From positions 1 to 5,605 of the forward strand of contig CAZVCC010000103.1 in NCBI GenBank assembly GCA_964626015.1: a DNA stretch of 5,605 nt, written 5' to 3'. Positions 1 through 5,566 of this stretch are shown here, one piece after another. The DNA comes from CAIKZJ01 sp964626015. GTDB taxonomy: Bacteria > Bacteroidota > Ignavibacteria > Tepidaquicellales > Tepidaquicellaceae. The position numbers were made by a program, and so were the translations under genes. Within the stretch, counting starts at the first letter, position 1. The number at the start of each line of letters is the position of its first letter. Below the pieces are notes generated by a model that was given only the letters and a program-made list of their open reading frames with translations, searched no databases and was not told the origin of the DNA.

Positions 1-21
1 TGATTTTTTATGATAAAAACT

Positions 22-140
22 TTTTTATTGCTAAGAGCAGAGAAATAATAGAACACTGATTTTCGCGGATTAGACGGATTTGTTTTTATTGCAAAGAGCA
101 GAGAAATAATAGAACACTGATTTTCACGGATTAGACGGAT
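22..140. repeat. Tandem direct repeat, two 58-bp copies (period 61)
   Basis: Positions 22-79 and 83-140 are the same 58-bp sequence with two substitutions (t32/a93 and g65/a126), separated by 3 bp. Each copy ends in a CACTGATTTTC-CGGATTAGACGGAT type core. That core is itself made of short degenerate GATT/GGAT steps, and further GGA-CACGAATTTG sequence follows the second copy. No reading frame or inverted ends are visible, so it is neither a gene nor an insertion sequence. Related cores recur at 3018-3048 and 3149-3178. From memory, similar CTGATTTTCGCGGATT-like intergenic repeats are scattered through Ignavibacteria and related genomes; their function is not known to me. Confidence 0.9.
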
Positions 141-185
141 GGACACGAATTTGTTTGGGGTACTTAAGAGCTGAAATAGGAACAT

Positions 186-223
186 AAAGAGCGCACACTG
201 ATACAGAAAGAGCGCACGCTGAT
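186..223. repeat. Short direct repeat, two 17-bp copies
   Basis: The 17-mer AAAGAGCGCACACTGAT at 186-202 recurs at 207-223 with one change (A to G at the twelfth base), giving a period of 21 bp. The CACTGAT end matches the start of the core in the larger repeat at 22-140. The 12-mer CGCACACTGATA (192-203) is found again exactly at 2993-3004, on the other side of the rimO operon. It is best read as a shorter member of the same intergenic repeat family. Confidence 0.8.
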
Positions 224-243
224 TACTACCAATGTGGTGTAAT
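222..243 (-). terminator. Hairpin downstream of the GWxTD gene (possible transcript 3' end)
   Basis: Read on the minus strand, ATTACACCA pairs with TGGT-A-GTAAT across a CAT loop. This gives nine base pairs with one bulged A (position 227), starting about 25 bp after the stop codon of the GWxTD gene. No U-run follows the hairpin on the minus strand, so it is not a standard intrinsic terminator. It may mark or protect the 3' end of the rimO-GWxTD transcript. The pairing is seen directly; the role is inferred from position only. Confidence 0.35.
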
Positions 244-267
244 AAAAAATTTAGGAATCAGATAAAG

Positions 268-1560
268 TTAATTATAGATTCTGATTCGAGTTCTTTCATC
301 CCAGATGGGAGTAGTAAGGCGGTAATCACCAAATCCGGTATAATCGACAAAAATATACTGCCTATTAATGTCATAATAGGTCCAGATTTCATAAGGCTTG
401 GAATCGCTTTCAAAAGGATGCCTATCGATAACACTGGGATTTCCGTAAATGATAAAAACCATACCCATATCTGTTTTCCAGCCCTCTGTATAGTGCGAAT
501 ATCTCTCGTTGGCAATTTTAATACGGTTATAATACTCTATCATAATTTCATTTTTTGGAGTTCGCGGAGACGGGTCTATACTTTTCCAAAATCTTACAAA
601 CCTTTTTAGTTTCTCTTCGTTATTGGCAGCATCATTTATATAATCGAGTTCTTTTGTTGTGGCAATGTATTGAAGCTGACTTACTGCCTCATCCAAGTCT
701 TTCACGGTTATAGGAACATCTCCCCATCTGTAAACAAATTTAGTTTCTGTAAGCTCTTTCGACCCCTCAAAGATTTTGAGCGTATAACTGCCGATTGAGT
801 AATCAGCGGCATCCATCTTAACAATGACGGGATTCTTTCCTTTTTTAATGTTGACTGAAATTGTGGTATCGAACATAACTTTTTCCTTATCGTCGACTGA
901 AACAATCCTGAAAACTTTTGTAACAACTTCGTCAGTATTGTTTTGAATTTCAGAGAATATATAAAAATTTTCTATAGTACCGATGTTACCGCTTATAAGG
1001 GGAGTTATTTCCTGTTCGCCTTTAGAGTCTACGGAATAGTCCGAAAGAAGCATGATATCAGAGGCAAGAATCCTGTCTGTTTTGGGGTCTCTAACATTAA
1101 CGGAAAAATCCTTAATGTATTCATTTCCCGAATTTTTGTCTTTAAGAGAAAAATTAATTTTATAGAAACCAGATTTCAGATAATAATTTTTAAGGTTTGA
1201 AACAGACTGCTCGGAAATATTTTTCTGTTCGTTTTTTGTGCTGTTAATTTTTTCGGAATAAGTCTGTGTGAAAACCTGCTGATCAAGGAAATCTTTAATA
1301 ATTATTCTAAGGTCAAAAGAAGCCTCATAGTTATCGTTTGAGCCGGCTTTTTTAAATTGAAGATTTTCAAGAGGAATCTCAATGTAAACATCGAGCCTGC
1401 CAACGGACGAATCGAGGGGATAGAAAACGAGGGGGTCGAGATAGAAATATTCCTTCCCGACATTCAGATTCTGAAGCGGGTTTTCCTTGCCCTGTGCCTG
1501 AACTTGCAGAGCAGACAGGCAATAAACGATAAAAGCGAGTAATAAAATTTTGTTTTTCAT
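268..1560 (-). CDS. Secreted GWxTD-domain protein of unknown function
   Basis: 430-residue exported protein. Residues 1-22 form a typical signal peptide: K2 and K4, a hydrophobic core ILLLAFIVYCL, then cleavage probably after VQA (A22). Cys14 lies within the core without a lipobox, so a lipoprotein is unlikely. Residues about 35-290 are beta-rich and probably form immunoglobulin-like strands. The C-terminal part carries the hallmark of the GWxTD family: FW-x3-DPSPRTPKNE (324-338), EYYNRIKIAN (342-351), GWKTD (360-364) and the adjoining MGMVFIIYGNP (365-375), then WTYY and a VDYTGFGDYRL strand near the end. The family is known from Bacteroidota, Chlorobiota and related phyla and has no established activity that I know of. 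The start is the ATG directly before the signal peptide; no Shine-Dalgarno sequence is visible. It begins 12 bp after rimO stops, so the two are probably co-transcribed. It is likely periplasmic or envelope-bound. Confidence 0.92.
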   Translation of the reverse strand: MKNKILLLAFIVYCLSALQVQAQGKENPLQNLNVGKEYFYLDPLVFYPLDSSVGRLDVYIEIPLENLQFKKAGSNDNYEASFDLRIIIKDFLDQQVFTQTYSEKINSTKNEQKNISEQSVSNLKNYYLKSGFYKINFSLKDKNSGNEYIKDFSVNVRDPKTDRILASDIMLLSDYSVDSKGEQEITPLISGNIGTIENFYIFSEIQNNTDEVVTKVFRIVSVDDKEKVMFDTTISVNIKKGKNPVIVKMDAADYSIGSYTLKIFEGSKELTETKFVYRWGDVPITVKDLDEAVSQLQYIATTKELDYINDAANNEEKLKRFVRFWKSIDPSPRTPKNEIMIEYYNRIKIANERYSHYTEGWKTDMGMVFIIYGNPSVIDRHPFESDSKPYEIWTYYDINRQYIFVDYTGFGDYRLTTPIWDERTRIRIYN

Positions 1561-1572
1561 AATTCTGAATTT

Positions 1573-2880
1573 TTAGTTATGAATTATTTCGCCAAACAAA
1601 TCAAACTCTTCATAATCATAAATCTTCGCGTCATAAAAGTTACCATCAATCAATTTTTTGTTTGATTTAATGTAAACTTCCTGATCGATTTCGGGTGCGT
1701 CTTTATAAGTTCTGCCTATGTAATAACCGAATTCTTTTCTGTCAATAATGACTCTGCAGACCCTGTTAAGCATTTCGCGGTTTTTCTTTTCAGATACTTT
1801 TTTCTGTACGTCGAGAATTTTCTTATGCCGCTTGTTCTTTTCCCGCTGAGAGGCATCATCTTTATAAGTATGCGCATGAGTACCTTCTTCATGTGAATAC
1901 GTGAAAACGCCGAGCCTATCGAATTCAAAGTCCCTTACAAAGTCGGCAAGCTCTTTTATATCATCTTCGGTCTCACCCGGATGACCAACAAGGAGCGTTG
2001 TTCTTATTGCAATATCTTCCACTTTATTTCTCAGAGATTCAAGAAGATGTATCTGCTGTTTCTTTGTGATACCGCGTCTCATAATCTTCAGCATATTATC
2101 AGAAATATGCTGAATAGGAATATCGATATATTTACACACCTTTTCATTGTTTGCCAGAACGTCAACCAGTCCATCGGGAAAGCGCGACGGATAGGCATAC
2201 ATAAGGCGAATCCATTCGATGCCATTTAGTTCAGAAAGTGCTTCGAGAACTTTTGTGATTTCGCGTTTGCGGTTAATATCCATACCCCAGTAAGTAGTAT
2301 CCTGACCGATAACGAGAAGTTCTTTAATACCTTTATCGGCAAGCTTCTTTGCTTCGTCAATAATTTCTTTAAGCGGTTTTGAAACATGACCGCCGCGCAT
2401 AATAGGAATAGCACAGAATGAGCATGGGTTATCGCAGCCGTCGCTGATTTTCAAGTATGCATAATGTTTGGTGGAAAGAGGGCGTTCGCCTACGAGGTTC
2501 ATTTTATAGTCTATACCCATAGTATTCAGGATATCGTACATAGTTTTCGGTTTGCTTGTAGCGCCGAAGTATTTATCAACTTCCGGAATTTCAATTTTTA
2601 GCTCATCCATATACCTATCGGAAAGGCAGCCGGCAACATAAACATTTTTAAGCTTACCCTGCTGTTTGTTTTCGACAGCGGCAAGGATAGTATTAATTGA
2701 CTCTTCCTTTGCGGGCTGAATAAATCCGCAAGTATTGATAATCACGGTGTTAGCTTTGTTTTCATCATCGACGATTTCCACGTTACCGTTTTTCAGCTGA
2801 GCGGAAATATGTTCAGAATCAACAAGATTCTTGGAACACCCGAGAGTAATAATCTTTACTTTATCTTTTTTAACTTTCAT
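1573..2880 (-). CDS. rimO: Ribosomal protein uS12 (Asp) methylthiotransferase RimO
   Basis: 435-residue radical-SAM methylthiotransferase. RimO adds a methylthio group to the beta-carbon of a conserved aspartate (Asp88/89) of ribosomal protein uS12, using S-adenosylmethionine and two [4Fe-4S] clusters, in the cytoplasm. The N-terminal UPF0004 domain (about 7-125) has its three cluster cysteines at C15 (LGCSKNLVDSE), C51 (NTCGFI) and C85 (AGCLSD). The radical-SAM core has C149, C153 and C156 in SDGCDNPCSFCAIPIMRGG, with later strands such as LLVGHPGETEDD (296-307) and FTYSHEEGT. A C-terminal TRAM domain (about 370-432) contains YYIGRTYKDAPEID. GCSKNLVDSE, CSFCAIP and GRT-DAPEID point to RimO rather than the tRNA enzyme MiaB. 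Length is normal for the family and all key residues are present. No Shine-Dalgarno sequence precedes the ATG; a palindrome lies against it instead. It is the first gene of a probable leftward pair with the GWxTD gene. Confidence 0.97.
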   Translation of the reverse strand: MKVKKDKVKIITLGCSKNLVDSEHISAQLKNGNVEIVDDENKANTVIINTCGFIQPAKEESINTILAAVENKQQGKLKNVYVAGCLSDRYMDELKIEIPEVDKYFGATSKPKTMYDILNTMGIDYKMNLVGERPLSTKHYAYLKISDGCDNPCSFCAIPIMRGGHVSKPLKEIIDEAKKLADKGIKELLVIGQDTTYWGMDINRKREITKVLEALSELNGIEWIRLMYAYPSRFPDGLVDVLANNEKVCKYIDIPIQHISDNMLKIMRRGITKKQQIHLLESLRNKVEDIAIRTTLLVGHPGETEDDIKELADFVRDFEFDRLGVFTYSHEEGTHAHTYKDDASQREKNKRHKKILDVQKKVSEKKNREMLNRVCRVIIDRKEFGYYIGRTYKDAPEIDQEVYIKSNKKLIDGNFYDAKIYDYEEFDLFGEIIHN

Positions 2881-2881
2881 T

Positions 2882-2896
2882 GATGTAATTTACATC
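2882..2896. promoter_or_regulatory. Perfect palindrome abutting the rimO start codon
   Basis: GATGTAATTTACATC is a perfect inverted repeat with 7-bp arms around a single central T. It begins one base from the rimO ATG, which is on the minus strand and starts at 2880. In the mRNA it could fold as GAUGUA-AAU-UACAUC, a six-pair hairpin exactly where the ribosome binds. It could therefore be a repressor operator or a translational control element for rimO and the gene behind it. The symmetry is seen directly; the function is inferred from placement. One such palindrome by chance in 5.6 kb of AT-rich DNA is not very unlikely. Confidence 0.4.
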
Positions 2897-3017
2897 TAAT
2901 CTTAATAACAAAATATGGAATACGGTCGTTGCAGGGCAATCAAAGAATTTAAGTATATAGAACGCACAAAACAATAAATAAAAAGATGAGACCGCACACT
3001 GATAAGAAATGATGATG

Positions 3018-3048
3018 ACTGATTTTCGCTGATTTATAAAGTAAAAGA
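3018..3048. repeat. Intergenic repeat copy, left side of the assembly gap
   Basis: ACTGATTTTCGCTGATT followed by TATAAAGTAAAAGA runs directly into the N stretch. The 30 bases 3019-3048 are repeated at 3149-3178 with one substitution (t3035 against a3165). The first 17 bases match the core of the left-hand repeat (55-71) with a single mismatch. Just upstream, 2993-3004 repeats the CGCACACTGATA found at 192-203. Same orientation as the copies at the left end of the window. Confidence 0.85.
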
Positions 3049-3148
3049 NNNNNNNNNNNNNNNNNNNNNNNNNNNNNNNNNNNNNNNNNNNNNNNNNNNN
3101 NNNNNNNNNNNNNNNNNNNNNNNNNNNNNNNNNNNNNNNNNNNNNNNN
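3049..3148. other. Assembly gap, 100 N
   Basis: The run is exactly 100 N, the conventional filler for a scaffold gap of unknown size, so distances across it should not be trusted. The same 30-bp repeat touches both edges, which suggests a tandem array the assembler could not resolve. Missing sequence between rimO and the SDR gene may be longer or shorter than shown and could even hold a small gene. Confidence 0.98.
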
Positions 3149-3178
3149 CTGATTTTCGCTGATTAATAAAGTAAAAGA
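3149..3178. repeat. Intergenic repeat copy, right side of the assembly gap
   Basis: Second copy of the 30-bp unit seen at 3019-3048, in the same orientation with one mismatch, starting at the first base after the N run. After it the similarity cannot be followed, because the left copy is cut by the gap. Together the two copies indicate a tandem or near-tandem array spanning the gap. Confidence 0.88.
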
Positions 3179-3194
3179 GAATACAAATATTGCC

Positions 3195-3206
3195 TTATCC
3201 GGATAA
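3195..3206. promoter_or_regulatory. 12-bp palindrome upstream of the SDR gene
   Basis: TTATCCGGATAA is a perfect 12-bp palindrome about 60 bp before the SDR start codon. It overlaps GATAAT (3202-3207), which could serve as a -10 element, so a repressor bound here would block the promoter. A 12-bp palindrome is expected about once by chance in a window of this length, so this rests on location alone. Confidence 0.22.
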
Positions 3207-3231
3207 TTATTTAAGTATTTTTTAAAAACCT

Positions 3232-3237
3232 AAGGAG
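3232..3237 (+). promoter_or_regulatory. Shine-Dalgarno-like AAGGAG far upstream of the SDR ATG
   Basis: AAGGAG is the only strong Shine-Dalgarno match before any gene here, but it ends 29 bp before the ATG at 3267, too far for direct use. An in-frame ATT at 3246 sits eight bases after it and would add IKTKHND to the N-terminus. ATT starts are very rare, and the ATG already gives the usual N-terminus for the family. The motif is therefore either coincidental or evidence of an unusual start. Confidence 0.25.
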
Positions 3238-3266
3238 ATATATTTATTAAAACAAAACACAACGAC

Positions 3267-4028
3267 ATGAAAGAAATATGTTCTTTAAAAAGCAGGAAAG
3301 CATTGATAACGGGCGGAACAAAGGGTATAGGGTTTGCGATAACGAAGCTATTCCTTGACCTTGGTGCGGAAGTTTTTATAGCTGCGAGGAATAAAAGTTT
3401 GATAGATGAAATGATTGACAAATATAAGGGCGAAAGAATAGACGGAGTTGCTGCGGACATAAGCAAAGCGGCGGGAATTGAAAAATTAATGAAAGCAGTT
3501 TCGAAGAAGTGGGACAATATTGACATCCTTGTAAACAATGCCGGGTTCAACATAAGAAAGAAATCGGATGAGTATTCAGAGAAGGAATTTAATCTGATAG
3601 TGAACACAAACCTTAAGAGTGTGTTCAGCATATCGGTAAAGTCACTGCCTTTGCTGATGAAATCGGAGGGTGCGGCTATAGTAAACATATCGTCCGTTGC
3701 GGGTATGACGGCTTTGAGGACTGGTTCTCCATATGCTATAACAAAGGCGGGGATAATTCAGCTTACGAAGAATTTAGCGGTTGAATGGGCGAAATATGGA
3801 ATACGCGTGAATGCGATTGCACCATGGTACATAAAGACTCCATTGACGGAGAAACTGCTTAATGACAGAAAGTTTTTAAAATCAGTACTTGACAGAACGC
3901 CAATGAGCAGATACGGCGAAGCGGAGGAAGCAGCAAAAGCTGCGGCATTTCTTGCGTCAGACGCATCTTCTTATGTAACGGGACAGTGTATAGCAGTTGA
4001 CGGCGGGTTTTCGGTGTACGGGTTTTGA
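3267..4028 (+). CDS. SDR-family NAD(P)-dependent oxidoreductase, tropinone-reductase-like
   Basis: 253-residue classical short-chain dehydrogenase, full length, expected to be a soluble cytoplasmic enzyme reducing or oxidising a carbonyl/alcohol with NAD(P)(H). The Rossmann cofactor motif TGGTKGIG is at 15-22, and AARN at 39-42 puts an arginine after the second strand, which suggests NADP(H). D64 follows the third strand and NNAG is at 90-93. The catalytic tetrad is complete: N115, S143, Y156 and K160 (S to Y 13, Y to K 4). VDGGFSV near the end is the usual C-terminal strand. LITGGTKGIG together with APWYIKTPL (185-193) resembles the tropinone-reductase-like SDR group more than housekeeping FabG, but those names do not define a substrate. 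No fatty-acid or other pathway genes adjoin it. It is divergent from rimO and probably a single-gene transcript ending at the hairpin just behind it. By eye it is somewhat richer in G+C than the following gene. Confidence 0.93.
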   Translation: MKEICSLKSRKALITGGTKGIGFAITKLFLDLGAEVFIAARNKSLIDEMIDKYKGERIDGVAADISKAAGIEKLMKAVSKKWDNIDILVNNAGFNIRKKSDEYSEKEFNLIVNTNLKSVFSISVKSLPLLMKSEGAAIVNISSVAGMTALRTGSPYAITKAGIIQLTKNLAVEWAKYGIRVNAIAPWYIKTPLTEKLLNDRKFLKSVLDRTPMSRYGEAEEAAKAAAFLASDASSYVTGQCIAVDGGFSVYGF

Positions 4029-4031
4029 CGG

Positions 4032-4066
4032 AAGATGAAGTGTTTTATATTGTTTCACTTCGTTTT
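4032..4066 (+). terminator. Probable intrinsic terminator after the SDR gene
   Basis: AAGATGAAGTG (4032-4042) pairs with CACTTCGTTTT (4056-4066) over a 13-base AT-rich loop: eleven pairs including two G-U, with the core GAAGTG/CACTTC perfect. The 3' arm ends in TTTT, and it starts three bases after the SDR stop codon. The large loop and short T-run make it a weak terminator by sequence. The remaining 4067-4179 is AT-rich leader for the next gene with no clear promoter; TTGAAT (4085) and TAATAT (4107) are the best but weak hexamers. Confidence 0.5.
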
Positions 4067-4179
4067 AACTTAGATGAAAAGAAATTGAATTAAAGTACAA
4101 TAGATTTAATATTTAAGTTAATGAGATTATTGTATATTTTATTTCTAATAAGAATATTGATTAATTTATTCAATTGATT

Positions 4180-5502
4180 ATGAAACTTCAAAACACTCTT
4201 TCCCGCATACTTGATGGATTAATATTGCTTGTATTTATTCTTTTCTTTTCGTCCGCCGGATTTCAGGATAGAAACACATCAGGCTGGTATCAGCAGTGGT
4301 TTCCGAATTTGAATGGAAGTACGATTAAGGATATTACTTTTCTTGATAGTCTTACTGGATTTGCGGTGACAGACGCAGCACAATCTTATATTTTAAGAAC
4401 AACAAACGGCGGGGATAACTGGGAATTTAATTATTCCTCAGGAAATACCTGGGGATTTAGAAGAATTATTTCTACTGATTCTAGTACTATATTTGCCGTG
4501 CGGAGCTATACAGAGATACTAAAAACAACGAACAGAGGTAATAATTGGAGTGTAATACCATTAACAATATTTTGTGATGATGTATCAATTTTAAATAAAG
4601 ATACTATGCTGGTTGTAAATAGTAACCCTCCGGAAGGCGGAGTTTACCGCAGTACAAACGGAGGATATAATTGGCAATACATCTGGACGAGTGGCACAAG
4701 CGGTAATCCTTCGAAGATATATATGGTAAATAATAATCTTGGGTTTACATGCATAGATTCACAACATCCTGAATCTTACCGTACCATAGACGGAGGCTTC
4801 ACATGGTCGAATTTCAATGATAGCAATTTTGTGGGAATAGATTTCCTTGATTCTTTAACGGGTTGGAAAGGAAGTCACAGAGGAATACAAAAGACTACTG
4901 ATGGAGGATTAACATGGATATGGCAGTTAACTCCCAAAGTATTTTCGTTTGTTTGTAATAGCATTTCCATAATTAATAAAGACACTTTATGGTTTGTTGG
5001 ATGCAATATTATTAATAACAATAAATACTATGGTGTTATATGTAAGACTACTAATGGAGGTTTAAATTGGGGATATCAATTGCCCGATACGTCAATTTTA
5101 ATTGGAAGGTATAATTATATCAATTTTGTTAATGACAAAACCGGATGGTCATATAATACAATATTAAATACTGGGGTTCATACAAACACAGGAGGAATAA
5201 TTAACGGTATTAGTAATAATCAATATTCAATAATATCCGATTATCAGTTATCCCAGAACTACCCGAACCCGTTCAATGCTACATCAAATTTAAAATATAA
5301 AATATTAAAAAGTTCAAATGTAAAAATAGAGGTAATGGATGTACTCGGTCGAAGAATTCAGACGATAGTGAATCAAAAACATTCACCCGGAACATATCAA
5401 ATAAGTTTTGATGGAAACAGTTTACCAAGCGGAATATATTTCTATCAGTTAATTGTGGATAATAAAACTTTGCAAACAAGAAGAATGACATTGCTAAAAT
5501 AA
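4180..5502 (+). CDS. Secreted Asp-box/YCF48-like propeller protein with T9SS type A sorting domain
   Basis: 440-residue secreted or surface protein. Residues 1 to about 27 form a signal peptide with hydrophobic core LILLVFILFF. Six Asp-box-like motifs follow at 73-81, 115-123, 157-165, 201-209, 238-246 and 289-297 (for example RTTNGGDNW, RTIDGGFTW, KTTDGGLTW), spaced 37-51 residues, plus a degenerate seventh near 334-340 (HTNTGG, no Trp). Each is preceded by a strand of the type FLDSLTGF/W (54-61, 222-229), as in YCF48/sialidase-like beta-propellers, so a seven-bladed propeller is likely. Residues 353-440 are a T9SS type A C-terminal domain: QNYPNPFN (359-366), VMDVLGRRI, LPSGIYFYQL and terminal TRRMTLLK. 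The signal peptide implies Sec export, and the C-terminal domain outer-membrane passage by T9SS. The sialidase-like motif is structural and does not show enzyme activity; no catalytic residues are recognised. ATG 4180 is preferred to the in-frame TTG at 4174; neither has a Shine-Dalgarno sequence. Confidence 0.92.
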   Translation: MKLQNTLSRILDGLILLVFILFFSSAGFQDRNTSGWYQQWFPNLNGSTIKDITFLDSLTGFAVTDAAQSYILRTTNGGDNWEFNYSSGNTWGFRRIISTDSSTIFAVRSYTEILKTTNRGNNWSVIPLTIFCDDVSILNKDTMLVVNSNPPEGGVYRSTNGGYNWQYIWTSGTSGNPSKIYMVNNNLGFTCIDSQHPESYRTIDGGFTWSNFNDSNFVGIDFLDSLTGWKGSHRGIQKTTDGGLTWIWQLTPKVFSFVCNSISIINKDTLWFVGCNIINNNKYYGVICKTTNGGLNWGYQLPDTSILIGRYNYINFVNDKTGWSYNTILNTGVHTNTGGIINGISNNQYSIISDYQLSQNYPNPFNATSNLKYKILKSSNVKIEVMDVLGRRIQTIVNQKHSPGTYQISFDGNSLPSGIYFYQLIVDNKTLQTRRMTLLK

Positions 5503-5516
5503 TAAACATAATATTA

Positions 5517-5542
5517 GATATTATAACTTATAAAATAATATC
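5517..5542. repeat. AT-rich inverted repeat after the propeller gene
   Basis: GATATTAT (5517-5524) and ATAATATC (5535-5542) are perfect 8-bp complements around a 10-base loop, 14 bp after the stop codon. It contains almost no G-C pairs and no T-run follows on the plus strand, so termination activity would be weak. It may be a 3'-end hairpin or simply a product of AT-rich sequence. Confidence 0.35.
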
Positions 5543-5566
5543 CCTAATAATATAAATATCAATGTT

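Larger units (their letters stand above)
2881..3266. other. Divergent intergenic region between rimO and the SDR gene
   Basis: 386 bp, 100 of them N, lie between two genes that point away from each other, so both promoters should be here. Contents from left to right: a palindrome at 2882-2896, AT-rich DNA, repeat-family sequence from about 2992 to 3048, the N run, the second repeat copy, a 12-bp palindrome at 3195-3206, and an AAGGAG at 3232-3237. GATAAT at 3202-3207 could be a -10 element for the SDR gene, but no good -35 hexamer sits at the right distance. Leftward, only weak matches exist (TTGCCC about 17 bp from ATATTT). No open frame of note and no tRNA-like structure was seen. Confidence 0.7.

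Noticed and set aside
22..140. Insertion sequence or transposon remnant
   Set aside because: No terminal inverted repeats, target-site duplication or transposase fragment could be seen in any frame.
22..223. CRISPR array
   Set aside because: The two larger copies are separated by only 3 bp, the repeats are of unequal type, there are no spacers of regular size, and no cas genes are nearby.
232..609. Plus-strand open frame of 125 codons
   Set aside because: It lies antisense within the GWxTD gene, whose frame shows a signal peptide and family motifs. The 125-codon product has no recognisable domain.
1573..2880. MiaB (tRNA methylthiotransferase) instead of RimO
   Set aside because: GCSKNLVDSE, CSFCAIPIMRGG and the TRAM-domain GRT-DAPEID signature are those of RimO.
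2881..3266. Riboswitch or small RNA gene between rimO and the SDR gene
   Set aside because: Apart from short palindromes no extended conserved fold is recognisable, and the N run prevents reading a full structure.
3230..3688. Minus-strand open frame of 152 codons
   Set aside because: It is antisense to the SDR gene, whose motifs and catalytic residues are complete; the antisense product is low-complexity Ser/Leu/Ile/Phe-rich.
3267..4028. FabG (3-oxoacyl-ACP reductase) of fatty-acid synthesis
   Set aside because: No fab genes are adjacent, and the APWYIKTPL and LITGGTKGIG motifs fit the tropinone-reductase-like group better. A FabG-like activity cannot be excluded from sequence alone.
4174..4179. 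TTG start for the propeller gene
   Set aside because: It adds only two residues (M, I) before the ATG at 4180, which gives a normal signal peptide; no Shine-Dalgarno sequence favours the TTG.
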